This document shows, piece after piece, positions 1 to 8,763 of a stretch of DNA of 64,000 nt (position 1 is its first letter; each line of letters opens with the position of its first letter). Where the stretch lies: the NCBI GenBank assembly GCA_003212925.1, contig QCOL01000004.1, positions 1 through 64,000 of the forward strand, given 5' to 3'. The notes under the pieces were generated by a model. That model saw only the letters and a program-made list of their open reading frames with translations. It had not been told where the DNA came from and ran no database searches. Source of the DNA: Pelagibacteraceae bacterium AG-430-P08. GTDB taxonomy: Bacteria > Pseudomonadota > Alphaproteobacteria > Pelagibacterales > Pelagibacteraceae. A program made the position numbers and the translations under genes.

Positions 1-133
1 TTTAATATTTTTATTATTTAAAATTATTTTTTTTGAAAAATCGGTGTAAAGATCGAACCCGTTTTGAGATTTATAAATAATATAGGGTTTCCCTGATAAA
101 TGTAGTTTTGTTAATTGATTTGTTCTATTCAAT

Positions 134-1354
134 TTATTCTGTTTTTAATCTTAAAACTGGTTCTTCTTTTATTGGTAAATGAATTATTGCTGCAAAAACA
201 GATAAAGCAATTGCTAAATACCACGCATAGTCATATGACCCATAAGTATCGTGAAATAAACCTCCAAGATATGCACCAAAAAACGAACCAATTTGGTGAC
301 TTAAAAAAACTATTCCATATAACAAGCCCAAATATTTTGTTCCAAAAAGATGAGCAACTATTCCGCTGGTAGCTGGTACTGTCGATAACCAGAGGAACCC
401 AAAACTTGCTCCAAATATAAATGCTGCAATATTACTAGCTGGAGTGAATATAAAGAATATTATTGAAACTCCTCGCAAAAAGTAGATTGCACTTAAGATT
501 ATTTTTTTACTCATTTTTGTAGAAAGATAACCACTTAATAAAGAGCCAAAGATATTGAATAACCCAATTAAAGATAAAATAGCTGCAGCAGTCCAATCCT
601 CAAGACCTCTATCTATCACATACTTAGGAACATGAGTTCCAACTAAAGTAATATGAAATCCACAAACAAAAAAACCAGATACAAGTAAAATATAACTTTT
701 TGTTTTGAATGCTTCACTGAGTGCTTCAGAAAACGATTGATTTGATGTTTTTTCTACATTTTCAGTTGCAGATGGAGATCTTACGAAGTATGCAGCTACT
801 AAACCAGCAATTAAAAGCATTCCGAAAACGAATAAAGTATAATTCCATCCAAATTCATTTAGAGAGTAACTTGTGAAAATTGGAGACAAAAAGTAACCAA
901 ACGATCCAACTGCAGTCACAAAACTCATTGCAATAGTTCTTGTAGATAAAGGAAAGTGTTTTCCAACAATAGACATTGGAATACTAATGGCTGTTCCCCC
1001 TAGTCCTATTCCAACTAACAACCCCATGTGTATTTGAAAAAAGATTCCTGTATTAGGTCCTGTATATAAAAAGAATATTCCAGCTGCATAAAAAATAAAT
1101 GCTGAAATAATTGCTATATGACCACCATACTTATCTGCAATAGCACCAAAAATAGGTCCAGTTAATCCCCACATTAACATCTGCATTCCTATTGCAAAAC
1201 CAAATGCTGTGTTGCTTATTTTGAGACTTTCATTGAAATCCATGAAAAACAAACCAAAGGTTTGTCGTACACCAAGAGAAATTAAAACAACAAAACAAGC
1301 CGCAAATAATGTGATTAATGCTGTCCTGGATTGAAAAAATTTTTCTGTGCTCAT
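134..1354 (-). CDS. MFS transporter
   Basis: A 406-residue inner-membrane protein with about 12 hydrophobic segments. It carries a major-facilitator loop motif (GAIADKYGG, near residues 69-77) between the second and third segments. The general style resembles the oxalate/formate-antiporter or monocarboxylate branch, but the substrate cannot be read from sequence. Its ATG overlaps the TGA of the upstream cystathionine beta-lyase gene by four bases (ATGA), so the two are probably translationally coupled. This makes a sulfur compound or amino acid a possible cargo, which is inference only. Confidence 0.85.
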   Translation of the reverse strand: MSTEKFFQSRTALITLFAACFVVLISLGVRQTFGLFFMDFNESLKISNTAFGFAIGMQMLMWGLTGPIFGAIADKYGGHIAIISAFIFYAAGIFFLYTGPNTGIFFQIHMGLLVGIGLGGTAISIPMSIVGKHFPLSTRTIAMSFVTAVGSFGYFLSPIFTSYSLNEFGWNYTLFVFGMLLIAGLVAAYFVRSPSATENVEKTSNQSFSEALSEAFKTKSYILLVSGFFVCGFHITLVGTHVPKYVIDRGLEDWTAAAILSLIGLFNIFGSLLSGYLSTKMSKKIILSAIYFLRGVSIIFFIFTPASNIAAFIFGASFGFLWLSTVPATSGIVAHLFGTKYLGLLYGIVFLSHQIGSFFGAYLGGLFHDTYGSYDYAWYLAIALSVFAAIIHLPIKEEPVLRLKTE

Positions 1355-2526
1355 TTCAAATGTCTTAATGCTTGTTTAATATCAGCAATTAAATCATTTG
1401 GATCCTCAAGCCCTATGTGAAATCTGACTAAATGTTCATCCTTTGCTAAATTCATGAATTTTCTATTTCCTGTTTCCCTAAATTCTTGATGTAAAACCAA
1501 ACTCTCAAAACCTCCCCAACTGTAACCATATCCAAATAATTTAAGTGAATTTACAAATTTTCTGACAGAATTAATATTATTTGATTTTATTTTAAGCCCC
1601 ATTAATCCTGAGGCACCAGAGTAATACTTTTTCCACATTCTGAAATTTAAGGAATTTTTCTTAAATGGATAGAGAAGTTTAATTTTTTTATTTTTTGACA
1701 AGTAAGCTGCAATCTTTTTTGCATTTTCTCTATGTCTATCTAATCTAACATCCAAAGTTCTCAAACCTCTAGTAATTAAATATGCATCATCAGGTCCCAA
1801 TCTTAAACCTGTTATTTTTTCAGCCGCTTTAACTTTTTGGAAAACTTTTTTATTAACTGCTAAGCTTCCACCCATAACATCAGAATGACCAGAGTAATAT
1901 TTAGTAGCAGATACAATAGACATATCAAAACCAAGTTTTATTGGTTTAAGATAGTAAGGTGTACCCCAGGTATTATCTATTGCTGTTAAAATTTTGTATT
2001 TTTTGGCAATTGAAACAATTTTTCCAAGATCTTGAAAATCAAAAGTATTGCTACCTGGATTTTCAACAAAAATTAATTTTGTTTTTTTTGTTATGCTTCT
2101 CTCTAAAGTTTTTAAATCATGTGGATTATAAAAAATTGTTTTAATATTAAATTCTTTCAAAAAATCTTGAGTTAAAACTCTCGTAGGACTGTAAACTGGG
2201 TCGGCAGCAATTATTTCATCACCAGGTCTAACAACACTAAATATAGCTAAAAATACCGATCCAAAACCTGTAGGTGTGGTAAATACATGATAACTATCTT
2301 CGAGCTTAGTTAAAATCTTTTGTAAAATATAGGTTGTTGAAGTTCCTTGTCTTCCATAATCGTAATGACCGCCAACTGGATTTTTTTGAGCCTTTTTTTG
2401 TGTCTTTCTTATATGCTTCATTGATTTAAATATTATCGTTGAAGCTCTAACTACTGGTGGATTTACCGACTGATTATGAAAATCTTTTGCAGTATGTTTT
2501 AAAAATGTCTTAAATGATTTTACCAT
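1351..2526 (-). CDS. metC: Cystathionine beta-lyase (Cys/Met metabolism PLP enzyme)
   Basis: A fold-type I PLP enzyme of the Cys/Met metabolism family, expected to split cystathionine into homocysteine, pyruvate and ammonia in methionine synthesis. Visible motifs are YGRQGTST (about residues 57-64), which contacts the cofactor phosphate, ENPGSNTF, AIDNTWGTPY, and the Schiff-base lysine in SATKYYSGHSD (Lys209). The frame stays open 14 codons further upstream, but I chose the internal ATG (MVKSFKTFLK) because family members begin near this point; it gives 391 aa. A cystathionine gamma-lyase role is not excluded. It is followed without a gap by the MFS gene. Confidence 0.85.
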   Translation of the reverse strand: MVKSFKTFLKHTAKDFHNQSVNPPVVRASTIIFKSMKHIRKTQKKAQKNPVGGHYDYGRQGTSTTYILQKILTKLEDSYHVFTTPTGFGSVFLAIFSVVRPGDEIIAADPVYSPTRVLTQDFLKEFNIKTIFYNPHDLKTLERSITKKTKLIFVENPGSNTFDFQDLGKIVSIAKKYKILTAIDNTWGTPYYLKPIKLGFDMSIVSATKYYSGHSDVMGGSLAVNKKVFQKVKAAEKITGLRLGPDDAYLITRGLRTLDVRLDRHRENAKKIAAYLSKNKKIKLLYPFKKNSLNFRMWKKYYSGASGLMGLKIKSNNINSVRKFVNSLKLFGYGYSWGGFESLVLHQEFRETGNRKFMNLAKDEHLVRFHIGLEDPNDLIADIKQALRHLK

Positions 2527-2601
2527 AAAAAAATTGATAACTTTAAAGGACAATGCTATATCCCTCACATAATTTCAATTAAATTATAACAGAAGGGAAT
2601 A

Positions 2602-2685
2602 ATGGGATATCCAAAAAAACATAGAGGCCGAAGAAAAATGGGCTCAAAAAAAAGAAGAGCTAGAAAAAAAAATAAAAAGAAATAG
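2602..2685 (+). CDS. 27-aa Lys/Arg-rich peptide, ribosome-associated-like
   Basis: A short ORF encoding 27 residues, 16 of them Lys or Arg. It starts MGYPKKHRGRRK and ends in KKNKKK. An AGAAGGG Shine-Dalgarno sits just before the ATG, and the stop lies 6 bp before the next plus-strand gene. The composition recalls tiny ribosomal proteins such as Thx or the mycobacterial bS22 type, but I cannot align it to either with confidence. It probably binds RNA. The clean ribosome binding site and the position in an otherwise tightly packed gap favour a real gene. Confidence 0.55.
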   Translation: MGYPKKHRGRRKMGSKKRRARKKNKKK

Positions 2686-2691
2686 TCCTCA

Positions 2692-3402
2692 ATGAATTCA
2701 ATAGAGAAGGCACGATCCATTAGCATATGGATTTTTATAGTCCCCTTCGTTGCAGTAAATATCTGTCTTATACTAGTAACTCAGTTTCATAGTTTATTCC
2801 CAAATCAAACAGACATTTTGCACAATACAATTCCTTATTTTGATGGTGGTGCCTCTATCAGTAGAACAGCTAGACCTTACCCTTCTTGGTTAGTATTTAA
2901 GCCCGCAATGTTTTTGACATCTTATTTATTAATCAGATATTGGTTGTTTAATAAAGACATCATTAAATATTTTGAAGTCGACCACAAAAATTTAAAAAAA
3001 ATAGTTTTTTTTGGTATTGCCTCAGCAGTTGCACTAACTGTGCATTCAATTTTTTTAGGTATCAAATTTGATAATGACCTATACAAACTTTTTAGAAGAG
3101 TAATAATGCTATCTTTTATTGTTTTTGAAATTGTTGCCCAGGCTTACTTAGTAGCAACTTTTTGGTCTTTCAAAGAGAAATTGAAAGATCATATAAACCC
3201 GATAGTGCTAAATCTTAAAATAATTTTAGTTTCAATATTAATTATAGTTGCAGTAATAAGTATACCTATTGTCAGTCTACCCGGTGATGATTTTTTTGGA
3301 ATTCAATTAAAGTTTTTAAAACATACGTTGGAATGGGATTATTTTATTGGAGTAATCACTTTTTATTTATTAACATTTTTTATGTGGAAAAAACTAAATT
3401 AA
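2692..3402 (+). CDS. Membrane protein, Frag1/DRAM/Sfk1-like
   Basis: A 236-residue protein with about six hydrophobic segments and short charged loops. After the first segment there is a stretch with an FDGGAS...P pattern, and near the C terminus an H-x3-EWDYF motif. Both resemble Frag1/DRAM/Sfk1 (PGAP2-like) membrane proteins. That match is by eye and the function in bacteria is unclear. The gene follows the 27-aa basic ORF by 6 bp and converges on mnmA with a 4-bp overlap of stop regions. Confidence 0.6.
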   Translation: MNSIEKARSISIWIFIVPFVAVNICLILVTQFHSLFPNQTDILHNTIPYFDGGASISRTARPYPSWLVFKPAMFLTSYLLIRYWLFNKDIIKYFEVDHKNLKKIVFFGIASAVALTVHSIFLGIKFDNDLYKLFRRVIMLSFIVFEIVAQAYLVATFWSFKEKLKDHINPIVLNLKIILVSILIIVAVISIPIVSLPGDDFFGIQLKFLKHTLEWDYFIGVITFYLLTFFMWKKLN

Positions 3403-4517
3403 TTTTTGATCCACCCGCCACCTAAAACTTTATAACCAAATTTATCTTTATTGTAAAAAACGCAAGCCTGTCCAGGAGATATTCCATCTTCAAATTCTTC
3501 TAAATTAACTAGGGCTGTATTATCATTATTAAAATTTACTTTTCCCTCAAGAAGTTTGCCTGTTGATCTTACTTTGACAAAAATATTATTTTTAAATTCA
3601 TTTTTATTTACAAGTAAATTTAAATCATGAAGTTTAATATCTTTTTTTCCAAGTTTTTCTTTTGGACCAACAAAAATTTCATTTTTTTCTGCGTCTATCT
3701 TTAATACATATAATGCATCTTTATCTGAAACTTTAATTCCTTTTCTTTGACCTATTGTAAAATTAATTATTCCATCATGAACTCCAATAACTTTTCCATC
3801 TAGGTTTTTTATATTTCCTTTTTTAAAAGAGTCTGGTCTAAATTTTTGAATTACCGAGGCATAGTCACCATTAGGTACGAAACAAATATCTTGGCTATCC
3901 GGTTTATCCGCTACGTTAAGATTTAATTTTTTTGCTATAGATCTTGTTTCATCTTTAAGCATGCCTCCTAATGGAAATCTTAAGTAATTTAATTGTTCTC
4001 TAGAAGTATTAAATAAAAAATAACTTTGGTCTCTATTTTCATCGATAGCTCGATACATATTAGTTTGATTGTCAACAGTAACACTTTTTACATAATGACC
4101 AGTAATTAATGCATCTGCCTTAAGATCTTTTGCAACTTCAAATAAATCTTTGAATTTTACAGTTTGATTACATTGCACACAAGGAATAGGAGTTTCGCCT
4201 TTTAAATAACTATCAACAAAGTTATCAATTACTCCTTGTTTGAACTTGTTTTGGTAATAGAGAATTTTGTGTTCAATATCTAATTTTTGAGCGACTCTTT
4301 TTGCATCCATTATGTCCTGACCTGAGCAGCATTGTTTTGATGCAGCAACCTCTTTACCATCATCATAAAGTTTTAAAGTTATACCAATAACTTTGTAACC
4401 ATCTTTTTTCATCATTCCAGCAACTGTAGATGAGTCCACTCCACCTGACATTGCAACAACAACCGTTGTTTCTGATGGTTTTTTTTTAAAACCAATAGAG
4501 TTTAAGTTATTATTCAT
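3399..4517 (-). CDS. mnmA: tRNA 2-thiouridylase MnmA
   Basis: Cytoplasmic enzyme that installs the 2-thio group on wobble U34 of Lys, Glu and Gln tRNAs, using ATP and sulfur relayed from a cysteine desulfurase. The PP-loop SGGVDSS is at residues 24-30. The two catalytic cysteines of the family are Cys113 (PIPCVQCNQ) and Cys212 (SQDICFVP). The length of 372 aa is normal. The [10 protein letters not shown] leader is a little longer than in many homologues, so a later start is possible. It stands alone on the minus strand, divergent from the DUF3553 and cysQ genes. Confidence 0.95.
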   Translation of the reverse strand: MNNNLNSIGFKKKPSETTVVVAMSGGVDSSTVAGMMKKDGYKVIGITLKLYDDGKEVAASKQCCSGQDIMDAKRVAQKLDIEHKILYYQNKFKQGVIDNFVDSYLKGETPIPCVQCNQTVKFKDLFEVAKDLKADALITGHYVKSVTVDNQTNMYRAIDENRDQSYFLFNTSREQLNYLRFPLGGMLKDETRSIAKKLNLNVADKPDSQDICFVPNGDYASVIQKFRPDSFKKGNIKNLDGKVIGVHDGIINFTIGQRKGIKVSDKDALYVLKIDAEKNEIFVGPKEKLGKKDIKLHDLNLLVNKNEFKNNIFVKVRSTGKLLEGKVNFNNDNTALVNLEEFEDGISPGQACVFYNKDKFGYKVLGGGWIKN

Positions 4518-4558
4518 TTGATGGTATTTATACTTATTTCTAATATAAGTTAAATTAA

Positions 4559-4735
4559 ATGATTTTTGATTTTGAACCAGGCGACAAAGTTTTCAATCCA
4601 GCAAATAAAGATTGGGGAATAGGACAAGTTCAGTCAATAATCAAAGGTAAAATTACTGTTAATTTTCAAAATGTTGGTAAAAAAGTAATAAACTCTGAAA
4701 ATATAGAATTAAAAAAAATAAATGACTCAAAGTGA
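4559..4735 (+). CDS. DUF3553 family small protein
   Basis: A 58-residue ORF (starts [14 protein letters not shown]). The DWGIGQVQS and [13 protein letters not shown] blocks match the DUF3553 pattern common in alphaproteobacteria, a small beta-rich fold. Function is unknown. It ends 14 bp inside the start of cysQ, in a different frame, so the two are likely co-transcribed and coupled. Confidence 0.8.
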   Translation: MIFDFEPGDKVFNPANKDWGIGQVQSIIKGKITVNFQNVGKKVINSENIELKKINDSK

Positions 4736-5495
4736 TATTAAAAAAATTGTTGAGAATCTAATTCAAACTTTTTTAGATGCAGGGAAAATTTCTATAGATC
4801 TTAGGAAAAAAGGTCTTACTAAAGAAATAAAATCCGATAATACACCTGTAAGTAATGGAGACTTAGAAGTTAACAAAATTTTGAGTAAAAAAATATTTAG
4901 CTTAACGCCAAATATCCCAATAGTATCTGAGGAAACATCAGAAAATAAATCAAAAAATAACCTGGAAAATTTTTGGTTAATCGATCCAATCGATGGAACT
5001 TATGATTATATTAATGATCTGGATGAATTTACAATTAATGCAGGATTAATAATTCAAAAAAAACCTGTTGCTGGATTAATTTATGCTCCAGCAAAAAATA
5101 GAATGTTTTATTCTTATGGAGATGATTTTTCTTTTGAATTAATTAATGGAGTACCAATTAAATTGGATAACTCAAAAAATTTTAATAAAAACGAGATTAA
5201 ATTTGTATCCTACTCTAATAAAATCAAACCAGAAATAAATGAAATATACAAAAAACTTAATGTTAAAAAATATGTAAGAATGAAAAGTTCTTTAAAATTT
5301 TGTGTTATTGCAGCTGGAGAGTATGATGGTTATGTTGCAGAACCAAGGGCATCAGAATGGGATATAGCTGCAGGCCATGCAATTTTGAAACACTCTGGCG
5401 GAAGTGTAACTGATTTCAATGGACAAGAAATTTTTTATGGAAAAAAAGATTTTAAAAATCCAAGTTTAATTTTAAAAAGTAAAAATATTCAATAA
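4722..5495 (+). CDS. cysQ: 3'(2'),5'-bisphosphate nucleotidase CysQ / inositol monophosphatase family
   Basis: A Mg-dependent phosphatase of the inositol-monophosphatase superfamily. The metal-binding elements are visible: VSEE at residues 68-71, DPIDGT at 88-93, and the EWDIAAGHA block around 212-220. In bacteria this subtype usually hydrolyses PAP to AMP, preventing build-up of the sulfate-activation by-product. SAR11 cells generally lack assimilatory sulfate reduction, so the natural substrate may be PAP from other sources or a related phosphate ester. The length of 257 aa is normal. It overlaps the DUF3553 gene upstream and the 47-aa ORF downstream (TAATG). Confidence 0.85.
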   Translation: MTQSDIKKIVENLIQTFLDAGKISIDLRKKGLTKEIKSDNTPVSNGDLEVNKILSKKIFSLTPNIPIVSEETSENKSKNNLENFWLIDPIDGTYDYINDLDEFTINAGLIIQKKPVAGLIYAPAKNRMFYSYGDDFSFELINGVPIKLDNSKNFNKNEIKFVSYSNKIKPEINEIYKKLNVKKYVRMKSSLKFCVIAAGEYDGYVAEPRASEWDIAAGHAILKHSGGSVTDFNGQEIFYGKKDFKNPSLILKSKNIQ

Positions 5496-5638
5496 TGGAT
5501 GAACAACTAAGAATCATTTTAATTATAATCATTTCAGTTTCAATTTTTGGTTTACTTGTTTTTGTCTTTGTAAAAAATTATATAAAAAATAAAATTGACT
5601 TTTTAGTGAAAGAAAATAAAAAAAATAAGTTAAAGTAG
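5495..5638 (+). CDS. Small single-pass membrane protein (47 aa)
   Basis: The ATG overlaps the cysQ stop by one base (TAATG). The product has a short polar N terminus (MDEQLR), one hydrophobic helix of about 20 residues (positions 7-26) rich in Ile and Val, and a basic Lys/Asn-rich tail. The stop overlaps the convergent recX stop region. No family is recognised. The coupled start and the absence of other coding options make it a likely gene. Confidence 0.55.
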   Translation: MDEQLRIILIIIISVSIFGLLVFVFVKNYIKNKIDFLVKENKKNKLK

Positions 5639-6193
5639 TTTTACTATTTTTATAAAGTCATCTTTTGCAATTTCCATTACTTTTTTTGAGGTTTCAAAAT
5701 CAAAGCCGTTTCTTGCTAATAGGGATATATCTTTTTTATAAAATAATGATCTGTTATCTTCTATTCTTGCAGGACCAATTCTTTTTTTTTTACATAATTT
5801 AATTGCAGAAAAAAAATCTTGATCTGAATTATCATCGTGAATTTTGTTTACAGTTTCTTTAATATATTCACTATTAATACCTTTACCTATTAAGTAATTT
5901 CTAATTTTATTGATTGAATTACCTCTTTGAATCATACTTCTAGCTTTGCTCTCTGAATAAAATTTATCGTTAATAAACTTATTTTTTTCTAAGTCTGAAA
6001 GAACAATATCAATCAAATTAGTAACATCTTGTTTTTTTACATTTGGCACTGAAGTTTTTAAGTATTTTTTTAGTAAGTAAGTTTTAAGCTGTTGTTTTGA
6101 TGGAGCATATTTTTCCACATAAGAAAATGCAAAATTTCTCATCTCCTCGACAGTTACTTTTAGAGTTTTTTTTTTATTTCTTATAGGAATCAT
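5630..6193 (-). CDS. recX: RecX family regulatory protein
   Basis: A 187-residue basic, helical protein that fits the RecX family of tandem three-helix repeats, which bind RecA filaments and restrain recombinase activity. Recognisable elements are the NKFINDKFYSESKARSMIQRG repeat block (about residues 95-115) and the IRNYLIGKGI block that follows. recA is not next to it. Poor sequence conservation is typical for the family, so the call rests on motif spacing. A stand-alone gene, convergent with the 47-aa ORF. Confidence 0.75.
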   Translation of the reverse strand: MIPIRNKKKTLKVTVEEMRNFAFSYVEKYAPSKQQLKTYLLKKYLKTSVPNVKKQDVTNLIDIVLSDLEKNKFINDKFYSESKARSMIQRGNSINKIRNYLIGKGINSEYIKETVNKIHDDNSDQDFFSAIKLCKKKRIGPARIEDNRSLFYKKDISLLARNGFDFETSKKVMEIAKDDFIKIVKLL

Positions 6194-6221
6194 AGAAAGA
6201 TTTAATATAATATATTTTAAA

Positions 6222-6695
6222 ATGATCGAACAAATTTATACCTATTTTACGATAGACATGCTCTATTATTGGGTGAATTTAGGTGTTCTTCCATTTTGGT
6301 TGATTTTAATTTTTTTTCCAACTTCTAGCCTCTGTAGGTATTTCGTAACTTCAATATTTCCATTCATTATATTGAGTGGTGGATATATTTTTTTATTGTA
6401 CAAATCTTATTTAAGTTCATACGATTTTAACAGTAATTTTAGCCTTTACTTAGGGATTGATAACATAAAAGAATTATTTTCTAACAAAAATTTTCTTATG
6501 ATGTTCTGGATACATTTTATATCTATTAATTTATTCACTGGAGGTTGGATTGTAAAAGATTCACAAAAATTTATGATGAGTAAATTTTTATTATCGATAC
6601 CGCTTATCATTTTATATTTAATTGGACCTCTTGGATTGTTAGTTTATTGGTTAATTAGAATTTTTTACGCCAAAAATATAAGTTTATATGACTAA
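6222..6695 (+). CDS. ABA4-like (DUF4281) membrane protein
   Basis: A 157-residue integral membrane protein with four hydrophobic helices. The pattern of a Trp/His-containing third helix (FWIHFISINLFTGGW) followed by IGPLGLLVYWLIR matches the ABA4-like/DUF4281 family. Plant ABA4 acts in neoxanthin synthesis, but the bacterial role is unknown. It overlaps the next gene by 8 bp. Confidence 0.7.
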   Translation: MIEQIYTYFTIDMLYYWVNLGVLPFWLILIFFPTSSLCRYFVTSIFPFIILSGGYIFLLYKSYLSSYDFNSNFSLYLGIDNIKELFSNKNFLMMFWIHFISINLFTGGWIVKDSQKFMMSKFLLSIPLIILYLIGPLGLLVYWLIRIFYAKNISLYD

Positions 6696-7266
6696 AAAAA
6701 TTGATTTTTACTTTGATTTCATTAGTCCTTATTCATTTTTAGCTCATAAAAAAATTATCAGTTCTAATGATAGGAATAAATTTAATTATAAAGCAATTCT
6801 ACTTGGTGGACTTCATAATTTAGGAGGAATTACTGCCCCTGCATTTAATGAGAGAAAAATGAAAAATATGAAAAATGATTGCAATTTAATTGCTAAGAAA
6901 AGTAAAATTGACTTTGTGTGGAATGATAAATTTCCAATTAATTCATTATATCTAATGAGAGGCTATCTTTTTGTTAATAGTGATAAAAAAGATAAATATT
7001 TTGATCTATGTTTTGATGCTTATTGGAAAAATAATGAAGATATTTCAAAAGAAGAAATTATAAAAAATATACTGTCAGAATGCGAGATAAAGCCTAATGA
7101 TTTTAAAACAGGTATTGAAGATCAAAAAATTAAAAATGAATTAAAAGATTTGACTAACATTGCTTTCCAAAATGATGTTTTTGGTGCTCCAACTTTTGTT
7201 GTAAATAATAATCTATTTTGGGGACAAGATAGACTTGAATTTGCTTTAGATGAATTAAATAATTAA
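6688..7266 (+). CDS. 2-hydroxychromene-2-carboxylate isomerase family (DsbA-like fold)
   Basis: A 192-residue thioredoxin-fold protein of the DsbA/HCCA-isomerase (kappa-class GST) family. The N-terminal FYFDFISPYSFLAHKK block carries the active-site Ser position, and the C-terminal VFGAPTFVV block contains the cis-Pro. Family members isomerise chromene carboxylates using glutathione, but SAR11 has no known naphthalene pathway, so the real substrate is unknown. It is co-transcribed with the ABA4-like gene (8-bp overlap) and converges on the rhodanese gene. Confidence 0.8.
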   Translation: MTKKIDFYFDFISPYSFLAHKKIISSNDRNKFNYKAILLGGLHNLGGITAPAFNERKMKNMKNDCNLIAKKSKIDFVWNDKFPINSLYLMRGYLFVNSDKKDKYFDLCFDAYWKNNEDISKEEIIKNILSECEIKPNDFKTGIEDQKIKNELKDLTNIAFQNDVFGAPTFVVNNNLFWGQDRLEFALDELNN

Positions 7267-7646
7267 GTTATTTTAAATTTACTTTGTTTTAACGCCCCAA
7301 AACCACCATCAATATGCGAGACCTTTTTAAATCCCATATCTTTTAAAGATTTTGCCGCAAGAGCTGACCTCATTCCACCTGCACAAAATAAAATAATTTC
7401 TTTATTTAAATCAAGTTTACCTTGCTTAAAATAAGTGCTCTCTGGATCAAGCCAAAACTCTAACATTCCTCTTGGAATATGATTTGAATTTTCGATTCTT
7501 CCCTCTCTTTCTAATTCTCTTACATCTCTAATATCAATTAGGTTACACTCGTTTTTATTAAATTTATCAAAAGCTTCTTCGGTTGATATAGTTTTAATCT
7601 CTTTTAAGGCTTCTGTCACAAGAGTTTGGGATGATTTAATTGTCAT
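7263..7646 (-). CDS. Rhodanese-like sulfurtransferase
   Basis: A single rhodanese domain of 127 residues. The catalytic cysteine is Cys88 in the loop CAGGMRSA. The LIDIRDVRE and HIDGGFGA blocks frame the domain. The insertion around MLEFWLDPES is common in small cytoplasmic rhodaneses. It has no signal peptide, so it acts in the cytoplasm on an unknown sulfane-sulfur donor. It overlaps the preceding plus-strand gene by 4 bp at the 3' ends. Confidence 0.85.
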   Translation of the reverse strand: MTIKSSQTLVTEALKEIKTISTEEAFDKFNKNECNLIDIRDVRELEREGRIENSNHIPRGMLEFWLDPESTYFKQGKLDLNKEIILFCAGGMRSALAAKSLKDMGFKKVSHIDGGFGALKQSKFKIT

Positions 7647-7681
7647 TATATTGTAGATATTTATATCATAAATAAAAACAT

Positions 7682-8650
7682 ATGAGAAAGTTTTTCATTA
7701 AAATTTGTAAATTTTTTGGCTTTGAAATTATAGATCAAAATGAATTTACTTCTCCTACATTGAATAAAGAATTGAATGAGGATCTTTCAATTTTAAATAA
7801 AAAATCAATAGTATTACCATTAGGAGAAGTAAAAATTACTAGAAAAATAAAATCAATACTAATTATTATTAGAGTTAATACAGAGATTGAAGTTTGGGAT
7901 CAAAATAAAAGAAGATTATTCGAACAACCAAAAATCGAATATTCAATTCGATCAATAAAATCATTGATAAACTCTATCAATTATTGTCAAAGCAAATATC
8001 CAGATTTAAGGATAAAAACAATAATTTTAGATGACTCTTCAAAAATTGAAAATTTAGATAAAATCAAAGAAATAATTAAAAATGTAAATGGAGAAATTAT
8101 TTCTCTGGACACAAAAAAATTTGAAGCCAAGATTAAAAAACAAAAAACACAACAAACTTTTTCTAATTTAGCAAGTTTATTTCAGTGTTTTGAGATTGGA
8201 AAAGAGATTGGGGAAGATCTAATTTTTTTTGTTGAAGATGATTATCTTCATTTTGAAACCATGTTGGAAGAGATGATTGCTACATATGAAAGAGTTTCGT
8301 CTCAAGTAGGCAAAGATATTTTTATGTGTCCTGCAGATTATCCATATCTATATATGAATAACGAAAAAACGAACATCCTAATAGGAAACAAAAGGCACTG
8401 GAGAACAATTACTAAAACTTTATGTACCTTTTTGACAAGCAAAAAATTATTAAATCTATATTGGGAAAATTTTACAAAAAATTGTGAAGATCGTCATGAT
8501 CCTTTTGAGAAATATATAAATGAGATCTATAAAAAAGAATTTTGTATATCTCCTTTAAAAAGTTTATCCGTCCATTTGACAAATGTTAATTCAAGTTATG
8601 GTTTGTCACCTTTTATTAATTATAAAAATTTGTGGGATCAAAATAAATAA
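7682..8650 (+). CDS. GT-A type glycosyltransferase-like protein
   Basis: A 322-residue cytoplasmic protein. The central part has a Rossmann-type beta-strand run (KSILIIIRVNT), IILDDSS at residues 114-120 and a DxD-like FFVEDDYLH motif (182-190), as in nucleotide-sugar transferases of the GT-A fold. Donor and acceptor are unknown. The gene is isolated between divergent and convergent neighbours and ends at a strong hairpin. Its closest family is not clear to me. Confidence 0.6.
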   Translation: MRKFFIKICKFFGFEIIDQNEFTSPTLNKELNEDLSILNKKSIVLPLGEVKITRKIKSILIIIRVNTEIEVWDQNKRRLFEQPKIEYSIRSIKSLINSINYCQSKYPDLRIKTIILDDSSKIENLDKIKEIIKNVNGEIISLDTKKFEAKIKKQKTQQTFSNLASLFQCFEIGKEIGEDLIFFVEDDYLHFETMLEEMIATYERVSSQVGKDIFMCPADYPYLYMNNEKTNILIGNKRHWRTITKTLCTFLTSKKLLNLYWENFTKNCEDRHDPFEKYINEIYKKEFCISPLKSLSVHLTNVNSSYGLSPFINYKNLWDQNK

Positions 8651-8670
8651 GCCCCTTGAGGGAGGGGCTT
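8649..8670. terminator. Bidirectional hairpin terminator
   Basis: A perfect 8-bp stem (AAGCCCCT with AGGGGCTT) and a 6-base loop, directly overlapping the stop of the glycosyltransferase gene. T-rich flanks on both strands suit termination of that gene and of the convergent ammonium transporter. Confidence 0.75.
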
Positions 8671-8699
8671 ATTACTTAACTAACTAAGAGAGAGTTTGA

Positions 8700-8748
8700 G
8701 GATCCTTCTATGAGTATTCGCTGAGAATATACAGAGAGCGAAGGATCC
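8700..8748 (-). repeat. Nested inverted repeat in the amt 3' region
   Basis: GGATCCTTC (8700-8708) pairs perfectly with GAAGGATCC (8740-8748). Inside it a second stem, TATTC (8715-8719) with GAATA (8725-8729), surrounds a 5-base loop. It lies 16 bp past the amt stop codon, so it would form a branched structure in the 3' UTR of the amt mRNA ahead of the terminator. Confidence 0.6.
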
Positions 8749-8763
8749 CCATGTTGTTAACAA

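Noticed and set aside
45-75. tRNA-like T-loop sequence (GGTTCGATC on the minus strand)
   Set aside because: The flanking bases do not form the T-stem, and no acceptor, D or anticodon arms fit around it.
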